A DNA stretch of 46,159 bases from an uncultured Saprospiraceae bacterium (GTDB taxonomy: Bacteria; Bacteroidota; Bacteroidia; Chitinophagales; Saprospiraceae): contig CALDSS010000101.1 in the NCBI GenBank assembly GCA_937924495.1, positions 1-46,159 of the forward strand, written 5' to 3'. The translations under genes were made by a program, and so were the position numbers. Shown here piece after piece: positions 16,901 to 24,534 of the stretch. Each line of letters begins with the position of its first letter. Within the stretch, counting starts at the first letter, position 1. The notes beneath the pieces were generated by a model. The model made no database searches, was not told the DNA's origin, and saw only the letters and a program-made list of their open reading frames with translations.

Positions 16901-17096
16901 TGATGAAGAGTTGGAAAATCTTTTTGATGTAAAAAGAAAGTATCGAGGAGAGGCTACCACTGCAACCGTTTCGCTCGGCATGCACCTTTGTAAAGAACTA
17001 ATGAATCTCATTGAAGGTGATATTTCGGCAGAGACTAAAATTGGCAAATGGACTTTAGTCACCATGAAAATGCCGATTCGTACCTTAAACAATTGA
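13983..17096 (+). CDS. Propeller-type sensor histidine kinase
   Basis: The 1037-residue protein has a signal peptide (about 1-22). Two-component-regulator propeller repeats follow (for example FTPKDGLSSRFIRWIHEDAQGFVWLPTDNGLNRFDG, and later WVGTDHGILIFD and WLTTNWGLARF), forming a periplasmic beta-propeller sensor. A Y_Y_Y domain (about 685-755, YAYKIEGLYEEWI) precedes a TM helix (about 762-780). The kinase core then has the H-box AHDLRNP with H821 and the ATP-binding domain with N939, DNGIGM and a SLGMHLCKEL G-box. Unlike hybrid regulators of polysaccharide loci, it lacks receiver and AraC domains. Its partner is surely the LytTR regulator 67 bp downstream. The ligand is unknown. Confidence 0.9.
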   Translation: MPSKPSLLLIIVLLFCCIAGKGQGYLSDLNTFTPKDGLSSRFIRWIHEDAQGFVWLPTDNGLNRFDGHDFKVFNTENSNLFANRCSQVQEDVKGNIWVGYQITGKTRKIDWRSIITPDFKIHDLDDFFKNELPVPAAEIFSIERASNRVLILMTNTGAVYKYTGKFEKVAEDEKLIGTTFLQIDSTGEVYFLGKEKLFIAKSGNETELIIRPSMFCLPIFKDSKVYWYNFNNLMKSPAQTKLFNERETIDFLPAHFFQDEDFFVGNMIVPYYLFVSYCFKYEDFIEKYHPETGEITIVTKKLAEDYPDHSIQSGFFTRKNKFWFYGLDGLHLLTYRPNPFQNLLKGKRLSVRAINKTESDKLLIAPGIFDFDPKSGNYSSVSNEILPPTRGVAKLGNGNYLFGTYGRMLQKYEAKTGKLDTIYLKKSDGADYSGEGFLVPFKDDSNNIWVGTDHGILIFDKAEDSIQVFKKYNEFGELAKERVSWFKEYEDGIWGAASKGIFVLQKEEGITAWHHPMPDLRIMHFWREDSVFWLATYGSGLIKWNHKTGKVKKYGLNHGLLDENVMAVYPDRKNNFWLTTNWGLARFNRAKETFNVFLKSDGINHNEFNISSHFQDDDGKLFLGGLDGVTAFDPNNFTEIEKDTISKFVVTGFHEIDSETLKQKDKTSIFLNKKSIVLEPGSNSFNLRFALLNYENANYTRYAYKIEGLYEEWIFQKENYIKFNRLPFGKYTIRLKATDYQGNEYGEMEIPLKVKAPFYKKMIWQFVGVLLLFGVLFGTFKKRQYRSQKEKERLEHLVNERTKELQNLNETKDRLFAILAHDLRNPVIAFEELSETINYLMQKNEPERISKLGNQIELEAKQLHHLLDNLLNWALAQREEVLIDFSTFNLNDFIKEVTDTFTPLANRSKIDLSVDCDADIQITTDKRLLEIVARNVLTNAFKYTKKEGRIELIGKIESGNILFQIKDNGIGMTDEELENLFDVKRKYRGEATTATVSLGMHLCKELMNLIEGDISAETKIGKWTLVTMKMPIRTLNN

Positions 17097-17163
17097 ATAA
17101 TTACATAAATTAGTAATATTTTTTCAAATATTCCCGCTCATTCAATCGTCTCTATCAAAATCC

Positions 17164-17868
17164 ATGGACAAGCATCGCATACTGATCGTAGAAGATAATT
17201 TTGTTTTTGCAGTTAAGCTGGAAAAGAATATTATCGAGTGGGGACATCAAGTTGTTGGAATTTGTGAAACAGGTCAAAGTGTTTTAGATTTTTTGAAAAC
17301 CAAAACGCCTACCCTGATTTTGATGGACATTAACCTCAAAGGGAATATGAATGGCGTGAAAACGGCAAATCAAATTAAGGATAAGGGAATCCCTATCGTA
17401 TTCATTACTGGACGGTCAGACGAAAAAACCTATGAAGACATAAAAGGCACCTCTGTTATTTCCTACCTCGTGAAGCCTTTCGACCTTTTGACACTTCGAG
17501 GCACCTTAGATTTTAATCCTTACTTAAATCTCGAGAATCAGGATGAAGACTTCTTATTTATAAAAAGGAATAAGGAATTGGTTAAAGTAAAAACCACTGA
17601 CATTTCCTATATCAAATCGGATCGAAACTATTGCGATATTTTCGTTGGCGAGAAGGTTTATTTTGTGAAAACCTCCCTTATCAAACTCATGGAGAAAATT
17701 CAGGGCAAATCTTTGGTGAAAATTCAACGTGCCTATGTCGTTAATTTGAAAAGTATCGAAGGTCTTTTGTTATCTGAAAATATGGTCAAAATAGGGGATC
17801 AACTATTGCCTATCGGTAGAAAATACAAAAAGAATTTTTTGGAACGGATAGAGGACTATCGGTTGTAA
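17164..17868 (+). CDS. LytTR-family response regulator
   Basis: The 234-residue protein has a receiver domain (1-115) with acidic pair E10-D11, phosphoacceptor D55 (LILMDINLKG), T82 and K104 (YLVKPFD). A LytTR DNA-binding domain follows (about 128-234: FIKRNKELVKVKTTDISYIKS, then SLVKIQRAYVVNL). It should be phosphorylated by the kinase just upstream and bind direct-repeat promoters. The nearest downstream target would be the 2-oxoacid dehydrogenase gene, 110 bp away, but a regulatory link is not shown by the sequence. Confidence 0.9.
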   Translation: MDKHRILIVEDNFVFAVKLEKNIIEWGHQVVGICETGQSVLDFLKTKTPTLILMDINLKGNMNGVKTANQIKDKGIPIVFITGRSDEKTYEDIKGTSVISYLVKPFDLLTLRGTLDFNPYLNLENQDEDFLFIKRNKELVKVKTTDISYIKSDRNYCDIFVGEKVYFVKTSLIKLMEKIQGKSLVKIQRAYVVNLKSIEGLLLSENMVKIGDQLLPIGRKYKKNFLERIEDYRL

Positions 17869-17978
17869 GTTAGTACTGAATTTGAAACAATCTAACAGGA
17901 AGTCGTTTGCGAATATTGCACCTTGTTGAGCATTAATTCTATAACTTCCATACCTTCGTGTTTTCAAAATTTCAGCCC

Positions 17979-19979
17979 ATGCCTACGCTAACAAAACCAC
18001 ACATCACCTACAAAAAAGGACGCCTTTCTAAATCCAAACTTTTGGAGCTTTATCACCAATTGGTCTATCCACGCGCGATAGAGGAAAAAATGCTCGTTTT
18101 GCTCCGTCAAGGAAAAATCTCTAAATGGTTTTCTGGTATTGGTCAGGAGGCGATTGCAGTGGGATGTACTGCTGCTTTGGAGGAAGATGAAGTTATTTTT
18201 CCGATGCATCGAAATTTGGGTGTTTTTACGACTCGAAATATTCCTTTTGAGCGATTGTTTGCCCAATGGCAGGGGAAGATGACTGGTTTTACAAAGGGGC
18301 GTGATCGCTCTTTTCACTTCGGAACAATGGACTATAATGTGGTGGGTATGATTTCACATCTGGGAGCGCAGTTGTCATTGGCAGATGGAGTAGGGATGGC
18401 CAATTTGTTGAAAAAAGAAAAGAAAGTTACGTTGGCATTTACTGGCGAAGGTGGTACGAGTGAAGGCGAATTTCACGAAGCATTGAACGTCGCAGCCGTT
18501 TGGGATTTACCCGTCATTTTTGTGATTGAAAATAATGGATACGGACTTTCAACTCCAACGTCTGAGCAATACCGTTGCAAAAACTTAGCAGATAGAGGTG
18601 TTGGCTACGGCATGGAATCTCACATTTTGGATGGAAACAACATTTTAGAAGTTTACACCAAAATCAAAAAAATAGCGGAAGACCTTCGTAAAAAACCACG
18701 CCCTGTTTTGATAGAAATGAAAACCTTTCGCATGCGCGGGCATGAGGAAGCGAGTGGCACGAAATACGTTCCTAAAAAACTAATGGACGCTTGGGCGAAA
18801 AAAGACCCCATCAAAAATTACGAGCAATTCCTAATAGGTGAGGGATTGATTTCTCAAGAAGAAATCACAGCTTTGAAAAAGGATTTGAAAAAATCAATTG
18901 AAGCGCAACTTCCTGCAATCTTTGATTATCCTGCTCCTGAGAGTACGGTTGAAGTAGAGACAAAAGATATTTACGCTGATTATTCGCCTAAACCGATTGC
19001 TCCAAAATCCAAGAAAAAATCTGAAAAACGATTCATAGATGCGATTTCAGATGCATTGCGACAGAGCATGCAGAAGCATGACAACCTCGTCATCATGGGG
19101 CAAGATGTGGCAGATTATGGTGGCGTTTTCAAAATAACAGATGGCTTTTTGAAGGAGTTTGGAAAAATGCGCGTGCGCAATACCCCAATTTGCGAAAGTG
19201 CTATTGTCGGTGCGGGATTAGGTTTGAGTTTGAAAGGATGCAAAGCGATGGTCGAGATGCAATTCGCAGATTTCGTGACTTGTGGTTTCAATCAAATTGT
19301 AAACAACCTCGCCAAAGTGCATTACCGCTGGGGGCAAAATGCAGACGTAGTTATCCGAATGCCTTGTGGTGGTGGAGTAGGGGCTGGCCCCTTTCATTCA
19401 CAAACAAATGAGGCATGGTTTACCAAAACCCCAGGTTTGAAAGTGGTCTTTCCTTCCAATCCGCATGATGCGAAAGGATTGCTCTTAGCGGCGTTGGAAG
19501 ACCCCAATCCAGTTTTGTTTTTTGAGCATAAAGCACTCTACAGAAGCATCACTGAAAAAGTGCCAGATGATTATTATACTCTAAAAATTGGTGAAGCTGT
19601 ACTAGCCGAAGAAGGGACTGATTTATCCATCATTACTTATGGAATGGGCGTGCATTGGGCAAAAGCAGCCATCGAAAAGTTGAATATTAGTGCAGACGTC
19701 TTAGATTTGCGCTCGCTTATGCCGATTGACTATGAGGCAATTGCCAAAACAGTCAAGAAAACTGGCAAAGTGATGCTCTTGCACGAGGATACCCTCTTCG
19801 GAGGAATTGGCGGCGAATTATCAGCACATATTTCTGAACATTTGTTTGAATTTTTAGATGCGCCGGTTGTTCGAGTAGCCAGTTTGAATACACCTGTTCC
19901 TTTTGCCAAGAGTCTTGAAAAAATATTTTTAGCAACTGATCGCTTAGAAGAAAGATTGCAGTTTCTAATTAATTATTAA
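17979..19979 (+). CDS. Fused 2-oxoacid dehydrogenase E1 (alpha-beta)
   Basis: The 666-residue protein joins E1 alpha and beta. The alpha part (1-325) holds the thiamine-diphosphate motif GEG (156-158) followed by 26 residues and NN (185-186), with the Gly-Glu-Gly variant usual in this enzyme class. The beta part (about 345-666: RFIDAISDALRQSM, MGQDVADYGGVF, RNTPICESAIVGAGLG, MLLHEDTLFGG) completes the active site. It decarboxylates a 2-oxoacid and passes the acyl group to lipoyl E2. Branched-chain 2-oxoacids or pyruvate are the likely substrates. An in-frame GTG seven codons upstream is less likely than this ATG. No E2 or E3 gene is adjacent. Confidence 0.88.
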   Translation: MPTLTKPHITYKKGRLSKSKLLELYHQLVYPRAIEEKMLVLLRQGKISKWFSGIGQEAIAVGCTAALEEDEVIFPMHRNLGVFTTRNIPFERLFAQWQGKMTGFTKGRDRSFHFGTMDYNVVGMISHLGAQLSLADGVGMANLLKKEKKVTLAFTGEGGTSEGEFHEALNVAAVWDLPVIFVIENNGYGLSTPTSEQYRCKNLADRGVGYGMESHILDGNNILEVYTKIKKIAEDLRKKPRPVLIEMKTFRMRGHEEASGTKYVPKKLMDAWAKKDPIKNYEQFLIGEGLISQEEITALKKDLKKSIEAQLPAIFDYPAPESTVEVETKDIYADYSPKPIAPKSKKKSEKRFIDAISDALRQSMQKHDNLVIMGQDVADYGGVFKITDGFLKEFGKMRVRNTPICESAIVGAGLGLSLKGCKAMVEMQFADFVTCGFNQIVNNLAKVHYRWGQNADVVIRMPCGGGVGAGPFHSQTNEAWFTKTPGLKVVFPSNPHDAKGLLLAALEDPNPVLFFEHKALYRSITEKVPDDYYTLKIGEAVLAEEGTDLSIITYGMGVHWAKAAIEKLNISADVLDLRSLMPIDYEAIAKTVKKTGKVMLLHEDTLFGGIGGELSAHISEHLFEFLDAPVVRVASLNTPVPFAKSLEKIFLATDRLEERLQFLINY

Positions 19980-19991
19980 TTGAGAAAATTG

Positions 19992-20033
19992 ACCGTCAGT
20001 CATCAGCGAAGCGACCGTCAATCGTCAACCGTT
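19992..20033. repeat. Degenerate copy of the CAGCGAAGCG/CCGTCA repeat
   Basis: ACCGTCAGTCATCAGCGAAGCGACCGTCAATCG shares CAGCGAAGCG and CCGTCA with the long palindrome at 7539-7632. It ends only about 8 nt before the DUF5606 start codon, so it forms that gene's leader. This supports a dispersed repeat family. Confidence 0.5.
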
Positions 20034-20040
20034 AGAAAAA

Positions 20041-20592
20041 ATGAAAATAGACGAATACGTAGCAGTAAGTGGAATGCCAGGTTTGTTCGAAATGATAAAC
20101 AGCAAACCAGGTGGAATGACCATCAAAAATTTAGATAATGGCAAGGTGAAATTTGCCTCTGTTAGAAAACATAATTTCAACCCGATTGCTTCGATTGGAA
20201 TTTATGTGACCACCGAGGAAGATACCTTGAACTTGAAAGATGTTTTCAAGAAAATGTTGGAAGGCATTAAAAAAAATCCATTGCCTGATAAAAAAGCTTC
20301 TAATAAAAATTTGACTGAATATTTGGCAAAAGTATTGCCTGAATATGATCAGGAACGTGTGTATCCAAGTGATATCAAGCGACTTGTCAAATGGTTCTCT
20401 TTTTTGAATGATAGAAATCTCTTGAGTTTGGAAGAGGAAGAAGAAGCTGATGATGAGAAGAAAAAGAAAAAAATAGCTACTCCTGCTGAGATGACCTCTC
20501 AAAAGAAAGCAGCGCCTACAAAGTCGGCTGCGAAAGCGACTTCAAGAAAAGGTGCTTCAAAGGTGTCAATGCCTAAGAAATCAGGGAAGTAG
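20041..20592 (+). CDS. DUF5606 domain protein
   Basis: The 183-residue protein opens with MKIDEYVAVSGMPGLFEMIN and a small beta barrel-like segment (GGMTIKNLDNGKVKFASVR), the DUF5606 signature found across Bacteroidota. A helical middle (DVFKKMLEGIK to VKWFSFLNDRNLLS) follows. From about 130 it becomes an acidic run (EEEEEADDEKKKKK) and then a Lys/Ala/Ser-rich tail (KAAPTKSAAKATSRKG), resembling nucleic-acid-binding tails. Function is unknown. The leader consists of a dispersed repeat. The gene is 61 bp behind the dehydrogenase and may share its transcript. Confidence 0.8.
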   Translation: MKIDEYVAVSGMPGLFEMINSKPGGMTIKNLDNGKVKFASVRKHNFNPIASIGIYVTTEEDTLNLKDVFKKMLEGIKKNPLPDKKASNKNLTEYLAKVLPEYDQERVYPSDIKRLVKWFSFLNDRNLLSLEEEEEADDEKKKKKIATPAEMTSQKKAAPTKSAAKATSRKGASKVSMPKKSGK

Positions 20593-20619
20593 TTTTTTTT
20601 GATTTTGATGAATAAATAA

Positions 20620-20699
20620 ACGGTGGCACAGGTATTACCAAAGTGAAAGAAGTGATAGGTGACCATTTCTTTTTCATGAGAAAAAAAACGTCCCACCGT
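20620..20699. repeat. Palindrome downstream of the DUF5606 gene
   Basis: ACGGTGG (20620-20626) pairs with CCACCGT (20693-20699), and the interior GTGAAAGAAGTG pairs loosely with CATTTCTTTTTCAT. It is probably an intergenic repeat or weak terminator. Confidence 0.4.
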
Positions 20700-20725
20700 T
20701 CGTATAGATAATCTTGGTGTCTCTC

Positions 20726-20786
20726 TGTGGAGCCTTTGTGAAACTCTGTGAATAGCTATTTCACAAAGAGACACAAAGGCTCCACA
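20726..20786. repeat. Perfect 15-bp palindrome before the M3 peptidase gene
   Basis: TGTGGAGCCTTTGTG (20726-20740) is exactly complementary to CACAAAGGCTCCACA (20772-20786). The loop holds another near-palindrome (TGTGAATAGCTATTTCACA), and TTTCACAAAG recurs at 20790-20799. An open frame extends through it into the peptidase gene, but its translation there looks nothing like peptidase sequence. Confidence 0.55.
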
Positions 20787-20912
20787 AAGTTTCACAAAGA
20801 CCAGCCCCAAAAACATACTATTGAAATTGAATTCGAGAAGCCGAGGGTTAAGAGTGAGAGTCACGAATTCTTGAACTCTCGATTTCCCGAAATCCATAAA
20901 GAAAACAGTTTT

Positions 20913-22634
20913 ATGACGATAGATAATGTGCTGCAGGCAAAACAACTACAATATCTGCCTGATGATTTCAAAGTGACCACTTGGTCTAAATTGAACCCCT
21001 ACTATTCTGAATTAGAAAACCGAACCATCAATACAGTCGAAGATCTGGAAAAATGGATTGTAGATATGAATGAATTGATGGCGGTGGTGGGGGAAGAATT
21101 CAATTGGCGTTATGTCCGTGTTTCTCAAAACACAGCAGACCAAAGTGCTGCCGAATTATACCAATACGCCATTCAGGAATTATATCCGAAAATCTCTCCG
21201 GTAGAAAATAGGCTCAATAAAAAACTGGTAAATTCTCCTTTTTTGAAAGAATTGCCAGAAGAGGATTATTTCATCTATGCACGCGGTGTACGAAAGAAAA
21301 CGGAACTTTTCAGAAAGGAAAATATTCCTCTTTCTACGCAAGATTCATTGAAGGCAAAAGATTATGGAGAAATCATTTCTAAAATGTCAGTAGAAATTGA
21401 CGGAGAAGAAATGACCCTTCAAAAAGCAGGTACATTGCTTGATGAAACTGACCGCGAATTGCGTGAAGCGGTTTATAAAAAAATAGGAACACGGGTGGCT
21501 GAAGACCGACAGGCGATGGATGACTTGTTTGATGACTTGATAAAAATCAGACATCAAATGGCCGTCAATGCCGGTTTTGAGAATTACCGTGATTATAAAT
21601 TTCAGTCGATGGGCCGCTTTGATTATGAAGTGCAGGACTGTTATGATTTTCATGAATCTATTGCCAAAGAGGTGGTGCCAGTCAATGAAGAGTTGATAAA
21701 GCATCGCAAAAAGGAATTGGGTTTGGAAAGCCTTCGTCCTTGGGATTTGTCGGTAGATACGACAGGCAAGGCACCACTCCGACCTTTCGAGACCATAGAG
21801 GAATTGACACAAAAATCAACGGAGGTTTTGGGCAGGTTGCATCCTTATTTCGGCGAAAGCCTAAAGGTGATGCAAGACATGGAGCGATTGGATTTGGGTT
21901 CGAGAAAAGGCAAACATGCTGGGGGCTACAACATGCCACTTTATCACTCTGGCGTTCCGTTCATTTTTATGAATGCGACCAATTCGTTTTCGGATTTGAG
22001 AACGTTGATGCACGAGGCTGGTCATGCGGTTCATGCAATGTTGACGCATGATTATGATTTAGTTTCTTCGAAAAGCGTTCCTTCTGAAGTGGCAGAGTTG
22101 GCTTCGATGACCATGGAATTGATTACGATGGATCATTGGGATGTGTTTTTTGAAAATGAAGATGATTTGCGTCGAGCGAAAGTGGAGCAATTGGAAGGTG
22201 TATTAAAAACATTGCCATGGGTGGCAACGATTGATAAATTTCAACATTGGATTTATACCCATCCGAATCATTCGCAAGAAGAAAGAAAAGAGGCGTGGAT
22301 GAAAATTTATAAAGAATTTTCTTCTGATTTGGTCGAGACAGATGGGTTGGAAAAGTTTATGAGCCATCGATGGCATCGACAGCTACATTTGTTTGAAGTG
22401 CCATTCTATTACATAGAGTACGGCATGGCGCAGTTGGGAGCGATTGCAATTTGGAAGCGATATCGCGAAACACCCAAAGAGGCATTGGAAGATTATATCA
22501 GTGCTTTGAAATTGGGGTACACTAAAAAAATAGGAGAAATCTATCAGGCAGCAGGTATTGAGTTCAATTTCAGCCAGAAATATGTAAAAGAGTTAGCCGA
22601 TTTTGTAAAAATAGAGTTAGAGAAGGTGATTTAG
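20913..22634 (+). CDS. M3 family oligoendopeptidase
   Basis: This is a zinc metallopeptidase of the M3 (PepF/thimet-like) family, about 573 residues, which cleaves short peptides in the cytoplasm. The HEAGHAVH motif (367-374) provides the two zinc His and the catalytic Glu, and SVPSEVAELASM shortly after carries the third ligand Glu. The C-terminal HRWHRQLHLFEVPFYYIEYGMAQLGA segment is typical of the family. The ATG at 20913 is chosen. An in-frame ATG 55 codons upstream would translate a palindromic intergenic repeat, and family members begin near the first conserved helix. Confidence 0.88.
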   Translation: MTIDNVLQAKQLQYLPDDFKVTTWSKLNPYYSELENRTINTVEDLEKWIVDMNELMAVVGEEFNWRYVRVSQNTADQSAAELYQYAIQELYPKISPVENRLNKKLVNSPFLKELPEEDYFIYARGVRKKTELFRKENIPLSTQDSLKAKDYGEIISKMSVEIDGEEMTLQKAGTLLDETDRELREAVYKKIGTRVAEDRQAMDDLFDDLIKIRHQMAVNAGFENYRDYKFQSMGRFDYEVQDCYDFHESIAKEVVPVNEELIKHRKKELGLESLRPWDLSVDTTGKAPLRPFETIEELTQKSTEVLGRLHPYFGESLKVMQDMERLDLGSRKGKHAGGYNMPLYHSGVPFIFMNATNSFSDLRTLMHEAGHAVHAMLTHDYDLVSSKSVPSEVAELASMTMELITMDHWDVFFENEDDLRRAKVEQLEGVLKTLPWVATIDKFQHWIYTHPNHSQEERKEAWMKIYKEFSSDLVETDGLEKFMSHRWHRQLHLFEVPFYYIEYGMAQLGAIAIWKRYRETPKEALEDYISALKLGYTKKIGEIYQAAGIEFNFSQKYVKELADFVKIELEKVI

Positions 22635-22678
22635 TATTCAAATCAGAAAAACCTTTATTAGTTCTATCTTTTTATTGC

Positions 22679-22686
22679 TAAATTTG
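22679..22686 (+). promoter_or_regulatory. TAnnTTTG -7 element before the unknown 441-residue protein gene
   Basis: TAAATTTG fits the Bacteroidota -7 consensus completely, 31 nt before the start codon. The -33 TTG is not evident. Confidence 0.35.
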
Positions 22687-22717
22687 AATTTTACCTTCTT
22701 AATGTGCTCTCTAAGAA

Positions 22718-24043
22718 ATGGGGCTTTTAGACAAAATCTTTGGCAAAAATTACGAATCTGAACCTCAACCAGACATTCAGTTTGGTAGATATACTGATTC
22801 GTACAAAAGTACTGAGCAGTACGATGCCTGGGATGTCTCCCTGGAAAAGTTTGAAGAAAAAGAGTATCTCCAATCTTTCGAGCAGTTTCTTTTTTATTTA
22901 AATGACAAAAAGGAAAACAACGTTACTTGGTCGCGCGAGAATGGATCTATTGATTTCCAAATCTATCAAGGTAGTAAGAAGATAACCGGTCAGGCAAATG
23001 GTCGTGAATTTAGGGCAACGGCAAAAGTGGCCAAAACCGAGACGCTTAATATTGGATTCATGCGTAGATTGGTGGAGTCTAATTTTGAATTGAAATACTC
23101 AAAGTTTGCATTGGATGCAGACAATGATATTGTGGTGGTCTTTAGTTCTTCTTCGTTAGATAGTTCTCCCTACAAACTCTACTTTGCCTTAAAAGAGTTG
23201 GCGACTCATGCAGACAAGCAAGATGATTTATTGCTGGATGAGTTTGAAAGCCTCCAACCGTTGGATAACCAACATGTCACTGACTTACCGCTTCACGAAA
23301 AGGAGACGAAATTTGCCTTTCTTCAAGAAAAGATAAAAAGTACTTTAGCAGAAATTGAAAATGGTCGCCTGTCTTCTGACAAGTATCCAGGGGCTACGGC
23401 TTATCTATTGCTTGATTTATGTTATCGATTGGACTTTTTGGTTTCTCCAGAAGGCTACATGACTGACCATTTAGAAAGAATGCATCGAAAATATTTTGGA
23501 AACGATGGCCAGCCCACTGCTCAGAAAAATCTGGCGATGCAAAAAGAATTCATCAATTTGATGAAGCGGCCGAAGGAAGATCATTTCAAAGAAATGTATC
23601 GAGTGAAAGCTACTTTTGGTATCACGAGTCCAGTTAATTTGGATAAAATAGTCAGTTTCATTGATGGTGAATTGGGCAATATGGATTGGTATCACGAGAA
23701 CAGCCATGATAAAGTTGCCCTCGCAATTCCAGGATATATCATCGGGTATTGTTTGTTCAATTATGCTGTGCCTAAACCAGCATTGGATTTATTCATTCTA
23801 TATTATCAAATTACGGAACCCGAATATTTTGAAAAATTAGGGTTTACTTATAAATACTCTGAGGATGAAAAACTAAATGCCAAAGCTATCAAAAATGCTT
23901 TCGAACGCATCGAGCATCAGAACAAAGAACTCTACACAGAATTCAGAATAAATGATTCGAAAATCAATTTCACTTCATTGCCGTTATTCGCTAAAAGTTT
24001 TTTAGAGCAATTCAAGTTTTTTGATTTGACAAAAAGGGATTAG
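22718..24043 (+). CDS. Cytoplasmic protein of unknown function
   Basis: The 441-residue protein has no signal peptide or TM helix. It starts MGLLDKIFGKNY, common in small cytosolic proteins. Residues about 75-165 (SIDFQIYQGSKKITGQANGREFRATAKV through VVVFSSSSLDSSPYKLYFALKELA) alternate strands and helices in a way that recalls YbjN or CesT-type chaperone folds, but this is a weak visual impression. The C-terminal half is helical and rich in aromatics. No catalytic motif stands out. It lies between the peptidase and the convergent mazG-like gene. Confidence 0.65.
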   Translation: MGLLDKIFGKNYESEPQPDIQFGRYTDSYKSTEQYDAWDVSLEKFEEKEYLQSFEQFLFYLNDKKENNVTWSRENGSIDFQIYQGSKKITGQANGREFRATAKVAKTETLNIGFMRRLVESNFELKYSKFALDADNDIVVVFSSSSLDSSPYKLYFALKELATHADKQDDLLLDEFESLQPLDNQHVTDLPLHEKETKFAFLQEKIKSTLAEIENGRLSSDKYPGATAYLLLDLCYRLDFLVSPEGYMTDHLERMHRKYFGNDGQPTAQKNLAMQKEFINLMKRPKEDHFKEMYRVKATFGITSPVNLDKIVSFIDGELGNMDWYHENSHDKVALAIPGYIIGYCLFNYAVPKPALDLFILYYQITEPEYFEKLGFTYKYSEDEKLNAKAIKNAFERIEHQNKELYTEFRINDSKINFTSLPLFAKSFLEQFKFFDLTKRD

Positions 24044-24107
24044 ACATCCAACCCACTTTTCTATTTCAATATTAAAGTTCGCCAATCATTTATCTTTTAG
24101 AAGGAAA

Positions 24108-24446
24108 TCATTTCAATTTTTCATTGCCATGGTGGCGGTCTTTGTCTCGTTTAGTTTTCTTATCCAAACTCTTTTGAAGTGCCGCTGTGAGGTCAACATT
24201 AGTTTGATTGGCCAGACAAATCAAAACAAATAAAACATCAGCCATTTCAGCTGCCAAGTCTTCTTTTGCAGTTGCTTCTTGTTCTTTTCTTTTGAAAGAT
24301 TGTTCGCCATAAATGCGAGCCATGAGCCGAGACATTTCTCCTACTTCTTCCATTAGGACGGCGGTGTTGGTCAACTCATTGAAGTACCGAACACCGATAG
24401 TTTTTATCCAGTTGTCAACTGTTTCTTGTGCTTCTTTTATAGTCAT
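24108..24446 (-). CDS. MazG-like nucleotide pyrophosphohydrolase
   Basis: The 112-residue all-helical protein has the metal-binding EEVGE motif (E33, E34, E37) and, 29 residues later, ExxD (E67, D70) of the MazG/dUTPase-like superfamily, which hydrolyses nucleoside triphosphates to monophosphate and pyrophosphate for pool sanitation. At this length it is a single-domain form that would dimerise. The C-terminus is very basic (KKTKRDKDRHHGNEK). The start ATG directly abuts the AATGAGTG-type palindrome on its upstream side. Confidence 0.85.
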   Translation of the reverse strand: MTIKEAQETVDNWIKTIGVRYFNELTNTAVLMEEVGEMSRLMARIYGEQSFKRKEQEATAKEDLAAEMADVLFVLICLANQTNVDLTAALQKSLDKKTKRDKDRHHGNEKLK

Positions 24447-24460
24447 AGTGAATGAGTGAT

Positions 24461-24534
24461 TGAGTGAATTTTGGAAGGAATGAATTTAGGATGTGTGAAA
24501 TATTCACTCATTCTGTCATTCCAAAATTCACTCA
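24461..24534. repeat. Palindrome of the GAATGAGTGAATTTTGG family
   Basis: TGAGTGAATTTTGGAA (24461-24476) pairs perfectly with TTCCAAAATTCACTCA (24519-24534). The loop contains another degenerate pair (GAATGAATTTAGG, AATATTCACTCATT). The same words occur at 677-715. The right arm includes the stop codon of the alkB-like gene. Confidence 0.55.
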
